A stretch of DNA of 35,464 nucleotides from Thermodesulfobacteriota bacterium (GCA_035559815.1 DATMAT010000062.1:1-35464), one strand, 5' to 3'; shown: positions 7,997 through 17,136, counted from the stretch's first letter. The notes: generated by a model from the letters alone, not told the origin. Made by a program: numbers and translations.

Positions 7997-9922
7997 ATGA
8001 TTAGTCAAAAAGTCAGGGAAAATCACTATATTTGGCTCCTTGGAATACTATTTGTGGGATTTGTAATCCGCTTATGGCTTTTGGATACCCGATGGATTAA
8101 CCCAGACGAAGGGGCCCACCTTTTGGATGGTGTGCTGGTTCTGGATGGTCTTGTTCCCAAGGTCGATTTCGGCTCCCGTCAACCCTTTTATGTATATGTT
8201 ATAGCTATCATTTTAAAGCTATTTGGTATCAGCTATATAAGCGTAAGGCTGTTTCTTCCACTCGTTTCGACGATGGGTGTTTGTGTACTGGTTTTCTTCA
8301 TTTCAAGAAAGCTCTTTGATCAAAGAGTTGCTTTACTGGCGACGGCTATATACACGTTTTTGCCCCTGTCGATCATCGAATCCACCATTGTTAAGACTGA
8401 ACCTCTCACCGTGTTGTTAAGTTGTACTGCCGTGTATTTCGTGATCCTCGGTGTGAAAAGCGAGAGAAGAACCGGTTTATTCCTACTTTTGTCAGGGGTC
8501 TTTCTTTCGCTTGCCTATTACGTAAGGGAATCTTCTTTAGCGATTCTTTTGGCCGTCCTCCTTTTCTTTATAGTTGCCTATTGGGATAAGATTCAAAAGC
8601 TATTCATAAGTTATGGGATTTTTTTATGCGGTTACCTTTTAGGATTTCTTTTAGTTTTTGCCTACTATAGCCGGTACATGCCCGTTAGCCAAATCCTGCT
8701 TGGCCCAATTAACCCACTGAATTTCTTTTTGAATAACCTTATCGGAATCCTCGGTCTCGCAGGAACAAGCGCGGTTGGTGCAGATATTGATAGTTTAGAA
8801 TTAGTCAGGCAGCCTTGGAGTCAGACAATCGGTTATTTGTATTTTACTCTCATCACAAACTCCTTCTTATTTGTGGGATTGATTTCTTCAGTGTTCATAG
8901 TGGCTTACGTGTTATTAAGCAAAGGGGGTAGCGAATGTCTTAAGAAAGCAGTTCTTCCACTCTCGCTTTTATATTCCTGGGTATTTAGTTTGGGAGTTGC
9001 TTACTCTTATTGGACTCTCAAGCGCGGTTTTTATATCCAGTACTTTGAAGAGTTTCTCCCTCCATTGTCTATTTTATTGGCGTTCGCAATCCTATACTCC
9101 TTATCCAAGTTAGATTTAGAGAAGAATTCGGGAAGAAACATAGCTATTGTAGCTGTCTCCCTCCCCCTAGTTTTTTTCCTCAATAGAAAGCTGCCCTATT
9201 TCCGTATAGAAAATATTCTATATTTTTTAATCCCTACTTTATTACTGTCTTTCTTTTATTTCTCCAAAGAGCTTGTGTTAAGACGCTGGTTTTATGCGTT
9301 TATATCCATTGCTATTGTTTCAGCAATTTTCCTTAAGCTGGCTTCTTATGCTCCTTATGGGGTTAAGGTTTTGTTGTATTTAATTTTGATTGCCATGGTG
9401 TATTTGTTGGTATTCAAGGTTTCGGGTCTAAGACTGAAAAGAGATTTCAAAAAAGGACTGGGGTTTATTACTTCTTCTATTCTCATCTCGTCTTTTGTCC
9501 TATCTTTTGCCCAATCTGGGCGCAGTATGGGGGTTGATTTTGATTGCGTTTGGTCCCCGGAAACGGTAAGGGAGGCTTCAGATTACATAAAGGAGAATTC
9601 TGAGGAAAAAGACGAAATCATATCCGGGGCAGCTATTTGGGAGTTTGTGTCTAACCGGAAGCCCTTCATGAATCAGACCCATCCCCTGGTTTACTTATAT
9701 GGAATACCGGAGGGGGAACTAAAGGATTTGGAGTGGAAACTCTCCGAAGACCCACCAAAGTTCATTATTCTGGATGGATATACGGAAAGGACTTACTTAA
9801 AGCAGGTCAGCAAACTTAAGGTGGTCATGGATGAGAAATACGAATTGAAGAAGGTTATCGACGGCTCTCGGTATCCGGTGAAGATATATGAGCTGGATGA
9901 ACACAACACCGGTGGACAATAA
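7997..9922 (+). CDS. ArnT/PMT-type (GT-C) membrane glycosyltransferase
   Basis: A 641-residue protein with about a dozen hydrophobic spans over residues 10-510 and a soluble C-terminal tail of about 130 residues. Residues 31-40 contain WINPDEGAH; the D37-E38 pair in the first external loop is the catalytic signature of the GT39/GT83-like dolichyl/undecaprenyl-phosphate-sugar transferases. PFYVYVIAIILKLFG then follows as in PMT_2 proteins. Such enzymes use a polyprenyl-phosphate sugar on the outer side of the inner membrane, which fits with the two polyprenyl-phosphate-sugar synthase-like GT2 genes upstream (538 and 3471) as donors' makers. The acceptor could be the polysaccharide, a lipid or a protein. 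The 270-base upstream spacer shows a 24-codon open frame (7834-7908) that I do not support as a gene. Confidence 0.85.
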   Translation: MISQKVRENHYIWLLGILFVGFVIRLWLLDTRWINPDEGAHLLDGVLVLDGLVPKVDFGSRQPFYVYVIAIILKLFGISYISVRLFLPLVSTMGVCVLVFFISRKLFDQRVALLATAIYTFLPLSIIESTIVKTEPLTVLLSCTAVYFVILGVKSERRTGLFLLLSGVFLSLAYYVRESSLAILLAVLLFFIVAYWDKIQKLFISYGIFLCGYLLGFLLVFAYYSRYMPVSQILLGPINPLNFFLNNLIGILGLAGTSAVGADIDSLELVRQPWSQTIGYLYFTLITNSFLFVGLISSVFIVAYVLLSKGGSECLKKAVLPLSLLYSWVFSLGVAYSYWTLKRGFYIQYFEEFLPPLSILLAFAILYSLSKLDLEKNSGRNIAIVAVSLPLVFFLNRKLPYFRIENILYFLIPTLLLSFFYFSKELVLRRWFYAFISIAIVSAIFLKLASYAPYGVKVLLYLILIAMVYLLVFKVSGLRLKRDFKKGLGFITSSILISSFVLSFAQSGRSMGVDFDCVWSPETVREASDYIKENSEEKDEIISGAAIWEFVSNRKPFMNQTHPLVYLYGIPEGELKDLEWKLSEDPPKFIILDGYTERTYLKQVSKLKVVMDEKYELKKVIDGSRYPVKIYELDEHNTGGQ

Positions 9923-10360
9923 CATACCTTTGAAATTGAAATCATATTGTTATTCATGCCAAGATTTCTCACTAGCTCTCTCACGTTCGTTCGGGACAAG
10001 GTTCGAAATGACACCCTTCGATTCCCCTTTTGCGAGCCTGTTCTGACCGGAGTCAAAGGTTCGAAGGATGCCGGTGCTGTTATTTACACATGTTACCCGC
10101 TTGAAACGTGTGGGTACAAGTTTACGTGGGAATCCGCCGAATCTATCATTCCGACACAGCTTATCCCCGACCGGGAATCTGTGATTCCCACATGATTTAA
10201 GTGGGAATCCAGCTTTTCAAAATATAGATTCCCGATTAAGCCTGTCCTGAGTCGAAGGGTTTCTCCCCCCTTGTGGGGATTTAAGGTGGGGCAACTTACT
10301 AATCACTATCGCGCGCTCCAGGGTTATTTATTGACCTAAAGTTTTACATATCTCCTGTAT
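9923..10360 (+). repeat. Gene-free spacer with decayed dispersed repeats
   Basis: This part of the 9923-10839 spacer holds fragments of the common intergenic repeats: the 28-base segment 10094-10121 shared with 5831-5858, a hairpin GATTCCCAC-(9 nt)-GTGGGAATC at 10183-10209, and a 'cctgtcctgagtcgaaggg' unit near 10243-10261. An open frame across 9947-10195 is a translation of these repeats and is not called. Confidence 0.6.
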
Positions 10361-10405
10361 TTAATACTTTTTTTAGTCCATAATCTAACAAAAGTCTGAT
10401 TGAAT
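10361..10405 (+). promoter_or_regulatory. Conserved leader block, copy 2 (upstream of the gene at 10840)
   Basis: TTAATACTTTTTTTAG followed by TAACAAAAGTCTGATTGAAT closely matches the block at 395-440 and the ones at 20321 and 24453. Here the AAAGTC core is 449 bases before the start codon. The insertion of two GC-rich hairpins (10692-10712 and 10768-10792) between block and gene may explain the longer distance. Confidence 0.45.
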
Positions 10406-10691
10406 CAATCGCCCGGTGACTGTTAACTATTGGATGACTGTAAGCGAGACGGCGGAGCACTAGAATTGACAAAGTGTTCTTTCTCTAGTTTGCAAAAAGA
10501 CTCCCCTGGTCATTATTTTGTCTCAAATTACCGTGAGGAATCTTTAGTAGATAAGATGTTTCCCTTTGCAATGTCGAGAGAGAGAAAGCCGAAGCATTTT
10601 TGAAGGCGCTTGAGATGACTGGACAGGCGGTCTAAATGTTTTACCGGCCCATTATCATAATATTATTTGGTACCATGGTATCCGAAAATTT

Positions 10692-10792
10692 CCCCTCCCT
10701 CGATGGGAGGGGATGAAGGGGAGGGTGAATCACCCCCACTCCTTCGGCTTCGCTCAGGACAGGCTTAATCCTCCCCCATCGAGTGGGAGGAT
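10692..10792 (+). repeat. Pair of GC-rich palindromes before the gene at 10840
   Basis: CCCCTCCC-tcgat-GGGAGGGG at 10692-10712 and ATCCTCCC-(9 nt)-GGGAGGAT at 10768-10792 are perfect eight-base stems of the same C/G-run type as the arrays at 2.9-5.8 kb. Between them lies 'ccttcggcttcgctcagg', a common repeat fragment. Confidence 0.75.
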
Positions 10793-10839
10793 GGATAGGT
10801 GGCCACAGTGAATTCTCAAGTTAAATAAAGGAATTGTTC

Positions 10840-12861
10840 ATGAAAATTAGAGAATACTCCGAGAAGTTGGGACTGCTTACTCCCTTAGCTGTGATCTCCT
10901 TAACCTTAATGGACTTCAGTGGTACTGCCTTTGCTGTCTCAGGAAATGAACTTGAATATGAGGCTAAATATTTAATCTCTTCTATATTAACCGACCGTAT
11001 GCAGGTCTTACTGCTGATCCTGACCGGCATAGCGTCCATTTTAGCTTTTTTACCGGCTATAAAGGGCTCAAAAGGTTACCTGGCTAATCTTAAAACGGCC
11101 GCCATTTTGGCCATCTTCGTTAGTTTCGTATTGGGTATCCTGAAGAGCGTCACATTTGTTATATCTAACAAATATGTACAGTATGAGATGTACTATTTAA
11201 TTTTCCATTCGGCTTCGTCAATCCTGACCACCTACCTATTGATTGCCCTTTCCGCATTAATAGCTATTTCCCTTGCACTCATCACGGTCAACGGCTTTCT
11301 TGGTCTTTTCGGGGCTGGCAAAAGGGTTAAGGGCATTATCGGAGCAGGCCTGGTTCCCGCCCTGTTAATGTTTGTAATAGGGGGATACTGGCTGAATAAA
11401 ACATATTTTCCTGCATTTTCGGGGTTGAAGAGCATCATAGGAAATGTTATATGGGCTCTTCTTTGTTTTTTGACTGGCTTTCTTTTAGGGTGGGCAGTAA
11501 TCAAGATGTCAAAATTGAGCCTATATCTTTCCAAACTCGACAGTTTTAGGAGCCCGGCCGGAATATTGATCCTGATAATCCTGCTTAATTTAATTACCTT
11601 TTTTTATCAGCCGTCGACGAAGTCCGGTCACCCCAACATAATTCTGATCTCCATAGATACGCTGAGGGCGGACCACCTTGGTTCTTATGGATACGGCCGC
11701 GATACCACTCCAAACATCGACCGTTTTGCCAAAGACGCTGTACTATTCACAAACACAATCGCCCAGTCGTCCTGGACCTTGCCATCACATATGTCTATGC
11801 TTACCGGCCTATATCCGTCCGGCCATGGGGTTATGAGGCCCAGCAGTAAGCTTAGCGATGGGCATTTGACCATAGCGGAAATTTTACAAAACGCCGGATA
11901 CGAAACCGTAGCTTTTACGGACGGAGCTTATCTCAGCCATCGATTCGGCTATCAAGGCTTTGACCACTTTGATGATATAGGTTATGGCATCGAAGCTATC
12001 TACGCTAAGGCGGTAAATTGGCTTAAAAAAGGCCATTCAAGGCCGTTCTTTCTTTTCTTACACACCTACCAGGTCCATGCCCCCTACGATCCTCCGCCTG
12101 CTTATGATATATATAGCGACAAGAACTACGGTGGAATCGTGGAAGTATCCGGCAATAGCAACGACTATTACAAAGAAATTAAACCGTTAATGACGCTTGA
12201 GGATTATCATTACGTAATTGATAAATATGATGGAGAGATATATTATACGGATTATTACCTGGGAAAACTTTTTAATAAGCTTAAAGAGTTAAATCTATAC
12301 GACGATAGCATTATAATTCTTACCTCCGACCACGGTGAAAACTTTTTAGACCATCCTGCTTACCATATCGACCATAAGGAACTGTACGACGAAATAGTTA
12401 AGGTTCCTTTAATTATTAAGGCGCCCATGTTTCCAACCAATCAGATTATAACTACTCAAGTTGAAAGCATAGACATTATGCCTACCGTGCTCGAGAAACT
12501 CGGTATTTCACTTCCTAATTGGATTGATGGAAAGAGCGTAGTAGAGCTGGTACAAAAAGGGACTTATGGCAAGACTCATGCGTTCAGCGAAAGGAATTAT
12601 CGTTATAAGATGATTAGGAGCAACGATTGGAAGCTGATTCATAGGTCGGATACCGAGCTTGAGCTGTTTGACCTAAAGAACGACCCCGGTGAGCAAGAGA
12701 ATCTTATAGCGGAGAAATCGAGTATTGCCAAACCTCTTTATGAGAACCTAGGTTTCTGGATGGATATTCAAAAAGAAAAATCGAAGCTGTTTACCGCTGA
12801 TAAAATCGAGCTTGACGGCGAATTGACTCAAAAGCTTAAGGCCCTTGGCTATGTGAATTAA
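10840..12861 (+). CDS. Membrane-anchored alkaline-phosphatase/sulfatase-superfamily enzyme with Thr at the nucleophile position
   Basis: The N-terminal 260 residues hold about seven hydrophobic segments and the rest is an extracytoplasmic sulfatase-fold domain. Metal-site landmarks are ILISIDTLRADHLGSYGYG (D273 region), HAPYDPP, ILTSDHGENF and a later HIDHKELYDE. At the nucleophile position the sequence is W312-T-L-P-S-H317: threonine where true sulfatases need Cys or Ser for formylglycine, and His where they have Arg. Thr nucleophiles are known in phosphoethanolamine and phosphoglycerol transferases of the same superfamily. A phospho-transferase or phosphodiesterase role on the glycan is therefore more likely than sulfate-ester cleavage. 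I start at ATG 10840 because AAAGGA stands seven bases before it; a TTG two codons earlier is less likely. The C-terminus ends LKALGYVN, much like the paralogue at 29582. Confidence 0.85.
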   Translation: MKIREYSEKLGLLTPLAVISLTLMDFSGTAFAVSGNELEYEAKYLISSILTDRMQVLLLILTGIASILAFLPAIKGSKGYLANLKTAAILAIFVSFVLGILKSVTFVISNKYVQYEMYYLIFHSASSILTTYLLIALSALIAISLALITVNGFLGLFGAGKRVKGIIGAGLVPALLMFVIGGYWLNKTYFPAFSGLKSIIGNVIWALLCFLTGFLLGWAVIKMSKLSLYLSKLDSFRSPAGILILIILLNLITFFYQPSTKSGHPNIILISIDTLRADHLGSYGYGRDTTPNIDRFAKDAVLFTNTIAQSSWTLPSHMSMLTGLYPSGHGVMRPSSKLSDGHLTIAEILQNAGYETVAFTDGAYLSHRFGYQGFDHFDDIGYGIEAIYAKAVNWLKKGHSRPFFLFLHTYQVHAPYDPPPAYDIYSDKNYGGIVEVSGNSNDYYKEIKPLMTLEDYHYVIDKYDGEIYYTDYYLGKLFNKLKELNLYDDSIIILTSDHGENFLDHPAYHIDHKELYDEIVKVPLIIKAPMFPTNQIITTQVESIDIMPTVLEKLGISLPNWIDGKSVVELVQKGTYGKTHAFSERNYRYKMIRSNDWKLIHRSDTELELFDLKNDPGEQENLIAEKSSIAKPLYENLGFWMDIQKEKSKLFTADKIELDGELTQKLKALGYVN

Positions 12862-12944
12862 GTCTCAATAATTAGTAAGATGAGTTTAGGGATCCAACCT
12901 TGTTGCGATCTATAGATTATGATTAAACTTATCAAAGTAAATAA

Positions 12945-13871
12945 ATGGCCAAAGTCAGTGTAATAATTCCCACTCATAATCGCGCTGAGTATCTACGGCT
13001 TGCGATTGCGAGCGTACTGAATCAATCATACCGGGGTCTTGAGATTGTTATAGTTGACGATGCTTCTGCGGACAACACCTTTGAGGTCGTGACCAGTTTT
13101 GACGATGAAAGGATAAAATACCTGCGTCATGCATTGTGTAAGGGGGGCTCTGCGGCCCGGAATACCGGTATAATGAATTCAAGCTCCAAATATGTTGCGT
13201 TCTTAGACGATGATGACGAGTGGTTGCCAGATAAACTGAGAAAACAACTAGATTTGTTGGAAAAGGCTTCGTCAAAGATAGGTGCCGTATATACCGGTCA
13301 CATGGTCGTAGATTACAATAGTAGAAATGTGATAAGGATTTGGAGTCCCAAAAAAAGAGGAAATATCTATGAAGCTATGTTTGAAGCAAACTGGGTTAGT
13401 ACCACATCCTCCGTTCTTCTGAGAAGGGAGTGCTTTGAAAGGGTAGGACTATTTGATGAAAACCTCCCCAGCTTTCAGGATTATGATATGTGGATTCGAA
13501 TTTCAAAGGAATTTAATTTTGAGTATATTAACGAAACATTAGTTAAATACCGCATTCATGGGGATAAAATTTGGACTAACCTTGAAGCATTGGACAGAGG
13601 CATTGAATTGATGCTTAAAAAGTATGGCGAGTCTCCTGCATTCAGGAAAAACTATAGTAATTACTATCTGGGTCTTGGAGTAGGCCACTGCAATAAAGGA
13701 AATATTGAAAAAGGCAGGGAGGCTTTTATATCAGCTATCAGGCTTTATCCGTTTGATATACGTCATTACTTTAATTTATTTCTCTCATTTTTGGGAGCGG
13801 ATAACTTTAGGCGGTTAAAGGAGATTAAGAAGTTTAAGCACCAAGCTGATATCAAGAAAATCTCGATATGA
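12945..13871 (+). CDS. GT2 glycosyltransferase (GT-A), first of a tandem pair
   Basis: A 308-residue cytoplasmic glycosyltransferase with the classic GT2 landmarks: VIIPTHNRAEYL at 6-17, VDDASADNT at 37-45, an ARNTG stretch and FLDDDDEWLP near 86-95 (DXD-type metal site), and FQDYDMWIRISKEFNF near 178-193. The last 60 residues contain a helix-repeat-like stretch (LGVGHCNKGNIEKGREAFISAI) reminiscent of a single TPR unit, seen also in the next gene. The start lacks a good ribosome binding site. It lies 83 bases after the sulfatase-superfamily gene and 22 bases before its paralogue, so the three may form one transcript. Confidence 0.9.
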   Translation: MAKVSVIIPTHNRAEYLRLAIASVLNQSYRGLEIVIVDDASADNTFEVVTSFDDERIKYLRHALCKGGSAARNTGIMNSSSKYVAFLDDDDEWLPDKLRKQLDLLEKASSKIGAVYTGHMVVDYNSRNVIRIWSPKKRGNIYEAMFEANWVSTTSSVLLRRECFERVGLFDENLPSFQDYDMWIRISKEFNFEYINETLVKYRIHGDKIWTNLEALDRGIELMLKKYGESPAFRKNYSNYYLGLGVGHCNKGNIEKGREAFISAIRLYPFDIRHYFNLFLSFLGADNFRRLKEIKKFKHQADIKKISI

Positions 13872-13893
13872 AAAGATTAAAGGTAGACAATTG

Positions 13894-14814
13894 ATGCCAA
13901 AAGTAAGCGTAGTAATTCCTACATATAATCGCGCTGAACTTCTAGGTTCAGCTATTAACAGTGTCCTGAGCCAGACATTTCAGGATTTTGAAATAGTGGT
14001 GGTGGACGATGCCTCTAGGGATAATACAGCGGAGGTAATAAGAGGTTTCAATGATAAAAGGATTAAACATGTTCGACATGAGACTAATAAAGGAGAAGCA
14101 GGGGCCAGAAATACAGGGGTGATAAACTCGGATGGGAGTTATGTAGCATTCCTGGACGACGATGATGAGTGGTTACCGGAGAAACTGGAGAGACAGATCG
14201 AAATTTTTGAGAGGGATTCTGATAGGATTGGTGGCGTATATACGGGTTTCTTGAAGGTGGATAGGGCTACAGGACAGGTGGTGAAGGAAGTTATTCCAAC
14301 CAAGAGGGGAAATATATTCAATGAGCTACTCCAGTTTAACTGGATTAGAATTCCTTCAGTTCTCATGGTTAAAAAAGAATGTTTTGACAGGACGGGTTTG
14401 TTTGATGCGAGCATACCCTTTGGTCTCGATTATGATATGTGGATAAGAATTTCAAAAGAATTCCAATTTGAATATGTGGATAGGCCTCTGGTAAAGTACT
14501 ACAGTCATGCCGACAGCAGGCTGTCCACTAACTACAAACTGGTGATTAGCGGCAAAGAAGCAATGCTCAAGAAATACAGCGACGTATTTGAATCGAATAA
14601 AAAGGACCACAGTTACCGTTACCTTCAACTGGGGGTGTTATATTGTTATAGTGGAAATGCCAGAAAGGGTAGGGAGGCATTTCTCCGGGCGATCATGGCT
14701 TATCCGTTCGAGGTAAGACATTATTTTAATTTTTGTCTTTCTCTTTTAGGTGCAAGTGTTTTCAAGAAAATGAAGGTGATTAAGGAGAACGCACTTAGGT
14801 ATGGCGATGTTTAA
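13894..14814 (+). CDS. GT2 glycosyltransferase (GT-A), second of a tandem pair
   Basis: A paralogue of the preceding gene: by eye roughly half of the residues align identically over the full length, including VIPTYNRAELL, VDDASRDNT, FLDDDDEWLPEKL, FGLDYDMWIRISKEFQF and the C-terminal GNARKGREAFLRAIMAYPFEVRHYFN block. I choose ATG 13894, just after a TTG in frame, with AAAGG about ten bases upstream. A tandem duplication followed by divergence is the simplest history, and the two probably add related sugars at successive positions. The following 413 bases carry no gene until the promoter at 15166. Confidence 0.9.
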   Translation: MPKVSVVIPTYNRAELLGSAINSVLSQTFQDFEIVVVDDASRDNTAEVIRGFNDKRIKHVRHETNKGEAGARNTGVINSDGSYVAFLDDDDEWLPEKLERQIEIFERDSDRIGGVYTGFLKVDRATGQVVKEVIPTKRGNIFNELLQFNWIRIPSVLMVKKECFDRTGLFDASIPFGLDYDMWIRISKEFQFEYVDRPLVKYYSHADSRLSTNYKLVISGKEAMLKKYSDVFESNKKDHSYRYLQLGVLYCYSGNARKGREAFLRAIMAYPFEVRHYFNFCLSLLGASVFKKMKVIKENALRYGDV

Positions 14815-15165
14815 TTTTGACGACTTCGGAAATTGCTTAAGTGAGCAGTGAGGATGATACTAACTTAAGACTTAGGTATTATCCAGCTATATAGTGTTGG
14901 TATTGAGCTAAAAACTAGTTATATAACTTACTGCTTAGGTTTTTTTCTAGATGAGAAACCAGGAGCCAACCTCTGAACAGAGCAAAGGAACATGGGGAAA
15001 ATATATCTTGGATATTTGTACGGATTATGACAACCAGTGTCGAAAACAATGAAATAATAGGTGGACCTCAACTCAAGAGCAGAAAACATTTTTCAATGAT
15101 ATATTCGACTTAGATATTATATTGCCTTAAGCCTTTAGTATTAGACAACAATTTAAATAAAACTA
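14815..15165. other. Gene-free spacer
   Basis: About 350 AT-rich bases with no supported gene. A short palindrome AGTTATATAACT lies near 14917-14928 and a run of seven T follows near 14940, but no convincing stem precedes it. I see nothing else. Confidence 0.5.
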
Positions 15166-15194
15166 TTGACATATACCACCTCCTACGGTATAAG
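15166..15194 (+). promoter_or_regulatory. Sigma-70-type promoter
   Basis: TTGACA at 15166-15171 and TATAAG at 15189-15194 are separated by exactly 17 bases. This is the best housekeeping-type promoter seen in the window. It would start transcription near 15200 and produce a short leader ending in a strong ribosome binding site (AGGAGGT) before the ATG at 15228. Confidence 0.75.
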
Positions 15195-15224
15195 TAAAAA
15201 CCCAAATTTCAGTTAGGAGGTGGT
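15175..15224 (+). promoter_or_regulatory. Inverted repeat linking the promoter spacer to the ribosome binding site
   Basis: ACCACCTCCTA (15175-15185) and TAGGAGGTGGT (15214-15224) are perfect eleven-base complements. The left arm lies between the -35 and -10 boxes, so only read-through transcripts would contain both arms. In those, the hairpin would hide the ribosome binding site; transcripts from the local promoter would lack the left arm and stay open. Insertion sequences are known to use this kind of protection. The IS110-type gene at 35384 shows the same layout. Confidence 0.6.
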
Positions 15225-15227
15225 TGG

Positions 15228-16781
15228 ATGAGCAAGCATAGGATCCGTCTATGTTGGCAAGAATTCTACAATCGCAGTTGCTGTAAAGAAGGAATAAAGT
15301 TAATCAAGAACGTTTTCTTGATTAATTGTTTAGTTCTTACATTCTCTTATGCTGTTACTTCAGTTGCACAAAGCACCGATTATTATGTATCACCAAACGG
15401 CAAAGACGGCAGTTCGGGTACATCTGCATCATCGGCCTGGAAAACCTTTAAATACGCCGTCCCGAAGCTTAAACCCGGAGACACGTTGATTTTGCTGGAC
15501 GGTACTTATAGTGAACATTTGTCCATAGACTGCACCAAAAATGCCTTTAACGGCACGAAAGATAAACGGATTAGCATTATAGCGCAGAATGAGAGAAAGG
15601 CCTTTCTGAAGGGCGACGGAGGCGACCCCCCATTCAGCTTACGAAATTGCTCCTACTGGATCATAGAAGGAATAAGAGCGGAAAGTAAAGATAACGCAGA
15701 CACTACCGCTTATGGAATGAAGGGACACGTTTTCCATATAATGAATTCCTCCGACATTACGCTGGGACGATTACTGGGCGCCTTTCCCAACCGATATACC
15801 AACACCCATGTTTTTAATATAGCAAATTCTGCTAAGATATTAATCGAAGAATCCGAGGCCTACTACTTCCACAGGCATGGATTTAGCATCAGCAATTCTT
15901 CTTACGTAACTCTCAGGAGAAATTATGCAAATTCGAGAGGTTATGCTGACCTTTCTGATGGATACCGCTCAATTAATACCAAAATGGGAGACGAGGGGTT
16001 TGTTTTCTATCTTTCTACCGACTCCGTGATGGAAAACAATATAAGCGAAAATAACCTGGCCATAATCGATATTGGACAGAGGAATACAATAATGGGAAAT
16101 ATTTCTTTGAGTAATGTCCAGGGTTTTTCTCTTAGTCACCATCCCAAATGGGATTCTGAATTTAGGGATAATACCTCCATCAACAACGTCGCCTACAATA
16201 ACACCAGTAATGGATTTTTTATACGTACCCCAATGAACGTGGTTGCCGAAAATAACACGTCGATTAAAAATAAAGATTCCGGGTTTAAAATGGACAATGA
16301 AATGAGTAGGCCCAGTCGGAATGTATCCTGGACCATATATCCGTCTCTTGCAGTAAGAAACTCTTTAGCCGTGAATAATTCTAAGAATGGATTCAGAACA
16401 GATGACGTCAATGAGTTTAGTTCCCTGGCTCTTCAGTATTTACGTGCCTTTGCCAACTATAGGGATTACAGCACTCCAGGCGTTTCTCTCAGCAGCTCTT
16501 CCTCATCCGACCCCAAGATTGGAAATTGTATCGTCTATATTCCTTCTGGGAGTCCGCTAAAAAAAGCGGGCAAAGACGGCAAAGACATAGGAGCTAATAT
16601 TATTTATAGATATGAGAACGGCGAATTAACCGACAATAAGCTATGGAATCAAAGTACAGGACAATTTCCTTGCGGAGCTACTGTACCCGGCATAAATGAC
16701 GGCTCTGACTTTCCCGACTCAGCCTGTGTTAACGTGCACAAAAGGCTTAACGTTGGTGTGAATGGTTGTTCCATTCCTTGA
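15228..16781 (+). CDS. Secreted right-handed beta-helix protein (pectate-lyase-like fold)
   Basis: A 517-residue protein with a hydrophobic signal segment near residues 27-45 (NVFLINCLVLTFSYAVTSVAQS), cleaved probably near AQS. Next comes a YYVSPNGKDGSSGTSASSAWKTFKYAV opening (DUF1565-like) and then many short N-rich turns (MENNISENNL, AENNTSIKNK, VNNSKNGF) typical of parallel beta-helices. Family members are polysaccharide lyases, C5-epimerases or binding proteins, and I see no specific catalytic motif to decide. The first 26 residues before the signal segment are unusual. They carry no hydrophobic character and, read in the next frame (about 15247-15300), give VYVGKNSTIAVAVKKE, which resembles the start of IS110-family transposases. 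The promoter, leader and first codons may therefore derive from an old IS110-type end. A signal peptide start without ATG near 15300 cannot be excluded. Confidence 0.8.
   Translation: MSKHRIRLCWQEFYNRSCCKEGIKLIKNVFLINCLVLTFSYAVTSVAQSTDYYVSPNGKDGSSGTSASSAWKTFKYAVPKLKPGDTLILLDGTYSEHLSIDCTKNAFNGTKDKRISIIAQNERKAFLKGDGGDPPFSLRNCSYWIIEGIRAESKDNADTTAYGMKGHVFHIMNSSDITLGRLLGAFPNRYTNTHVFNIANSAKILIEESEAYYFHRHGFSISNSSYVTLRRNYANSRGYADLSDGYRSINTKMGDEGFVFYLSTDSVMENNISENNLAIIDIGQRNTIMGNISLSNVQGFSLSHHPKWDSEFRDNTSINNVAYNNTSNGFFIRTPMNVVAENNTSIKNKDSGFKMDNEMSRPSRNVSWTIYPSLAVRNSLAVNNSKNGFRTDDVNEFSSLALQYLRAFANYRDYSTPGVSLSSSSSSDPKIGNCIVYIPSGSPLKKAGKDGKDIGANIIYRYENGELTDNKLWNQSTGQFPCGATVPGINDGSDFPDSACVNVHKRLNVGVNGCSIP
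15300..15325 (+). repeat. Perfect hairpin within the signal-peptide codons
   Basis: TTAATCAAGAA-cgtt-TTCTTGATTAA has eleven paired bases and a four-base loop, inside the coding sequence of the beta-helix protein. It may be chance from codon choice, or the scar of an insertion junction, since it lies where the IS110-like reading frame ends and the signal peptide begins. Confidence 0.5.
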
Positions 16782-16827
16782 TGAACCCATAAACTGTTTG
16801 TTTGATCGATAATACCCTGACATCATC

Positions 16828-16860
16828 CTCAATCCTCCCCCGTTATGGGGGAGGATTGAG
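16828..16860 (+). terminator. Strong hairpin after the beta-helix gene
   Basis: CTCAATCCTCCCCC-gttat-GGGGGAGGATTGAG is a perfect fourteen-base stem located 47 bases past the stop codon. It could end transcription, but no T-run follows, and it also belongs to the C/G-run palindrome class of the repeat arrays. The rest of the 16782-17136 spacer holds two imperfect copies of a 'gaactaacatgagggagg' unit (16920-16986) and no gene. Confidence 0.5.
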
Positions 16861-17136
16861 CCGTGTGAATGACGCGTGGGAATAAACTCCTGTGAATATT
16901 TTGTCACCAAGCATTGTTCCGAACTAACATGAGGGAGGTTAACTTTGTCATTCCGTCCCCGAACCAATATGAGGGAGCTTATGAGGAATCTAATGCAATG
17001 TGTCATTCCGAGTGAATACGAGGAATCTTAAACCATAATGTAGGAACATTCCCTAAACCCAGACATCTAAACCTTAATTCACTATTGATTTACCCGTTTT
17101 GATTCAAAAAACCCATAGAGTTATAATTTAGGAGAA

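Noticed and set aside
9947-10195. 82-codon open frame on the plus strand
   Set aside because: Its sequence comes from dispersed intergenic repeats shared with 5831-5858 and others; no protein feature.
10840-12861. Calling this gene a formylglycine sulfatase
   Set aside because: The nucleophile position is Thr and the required Arg is missing.
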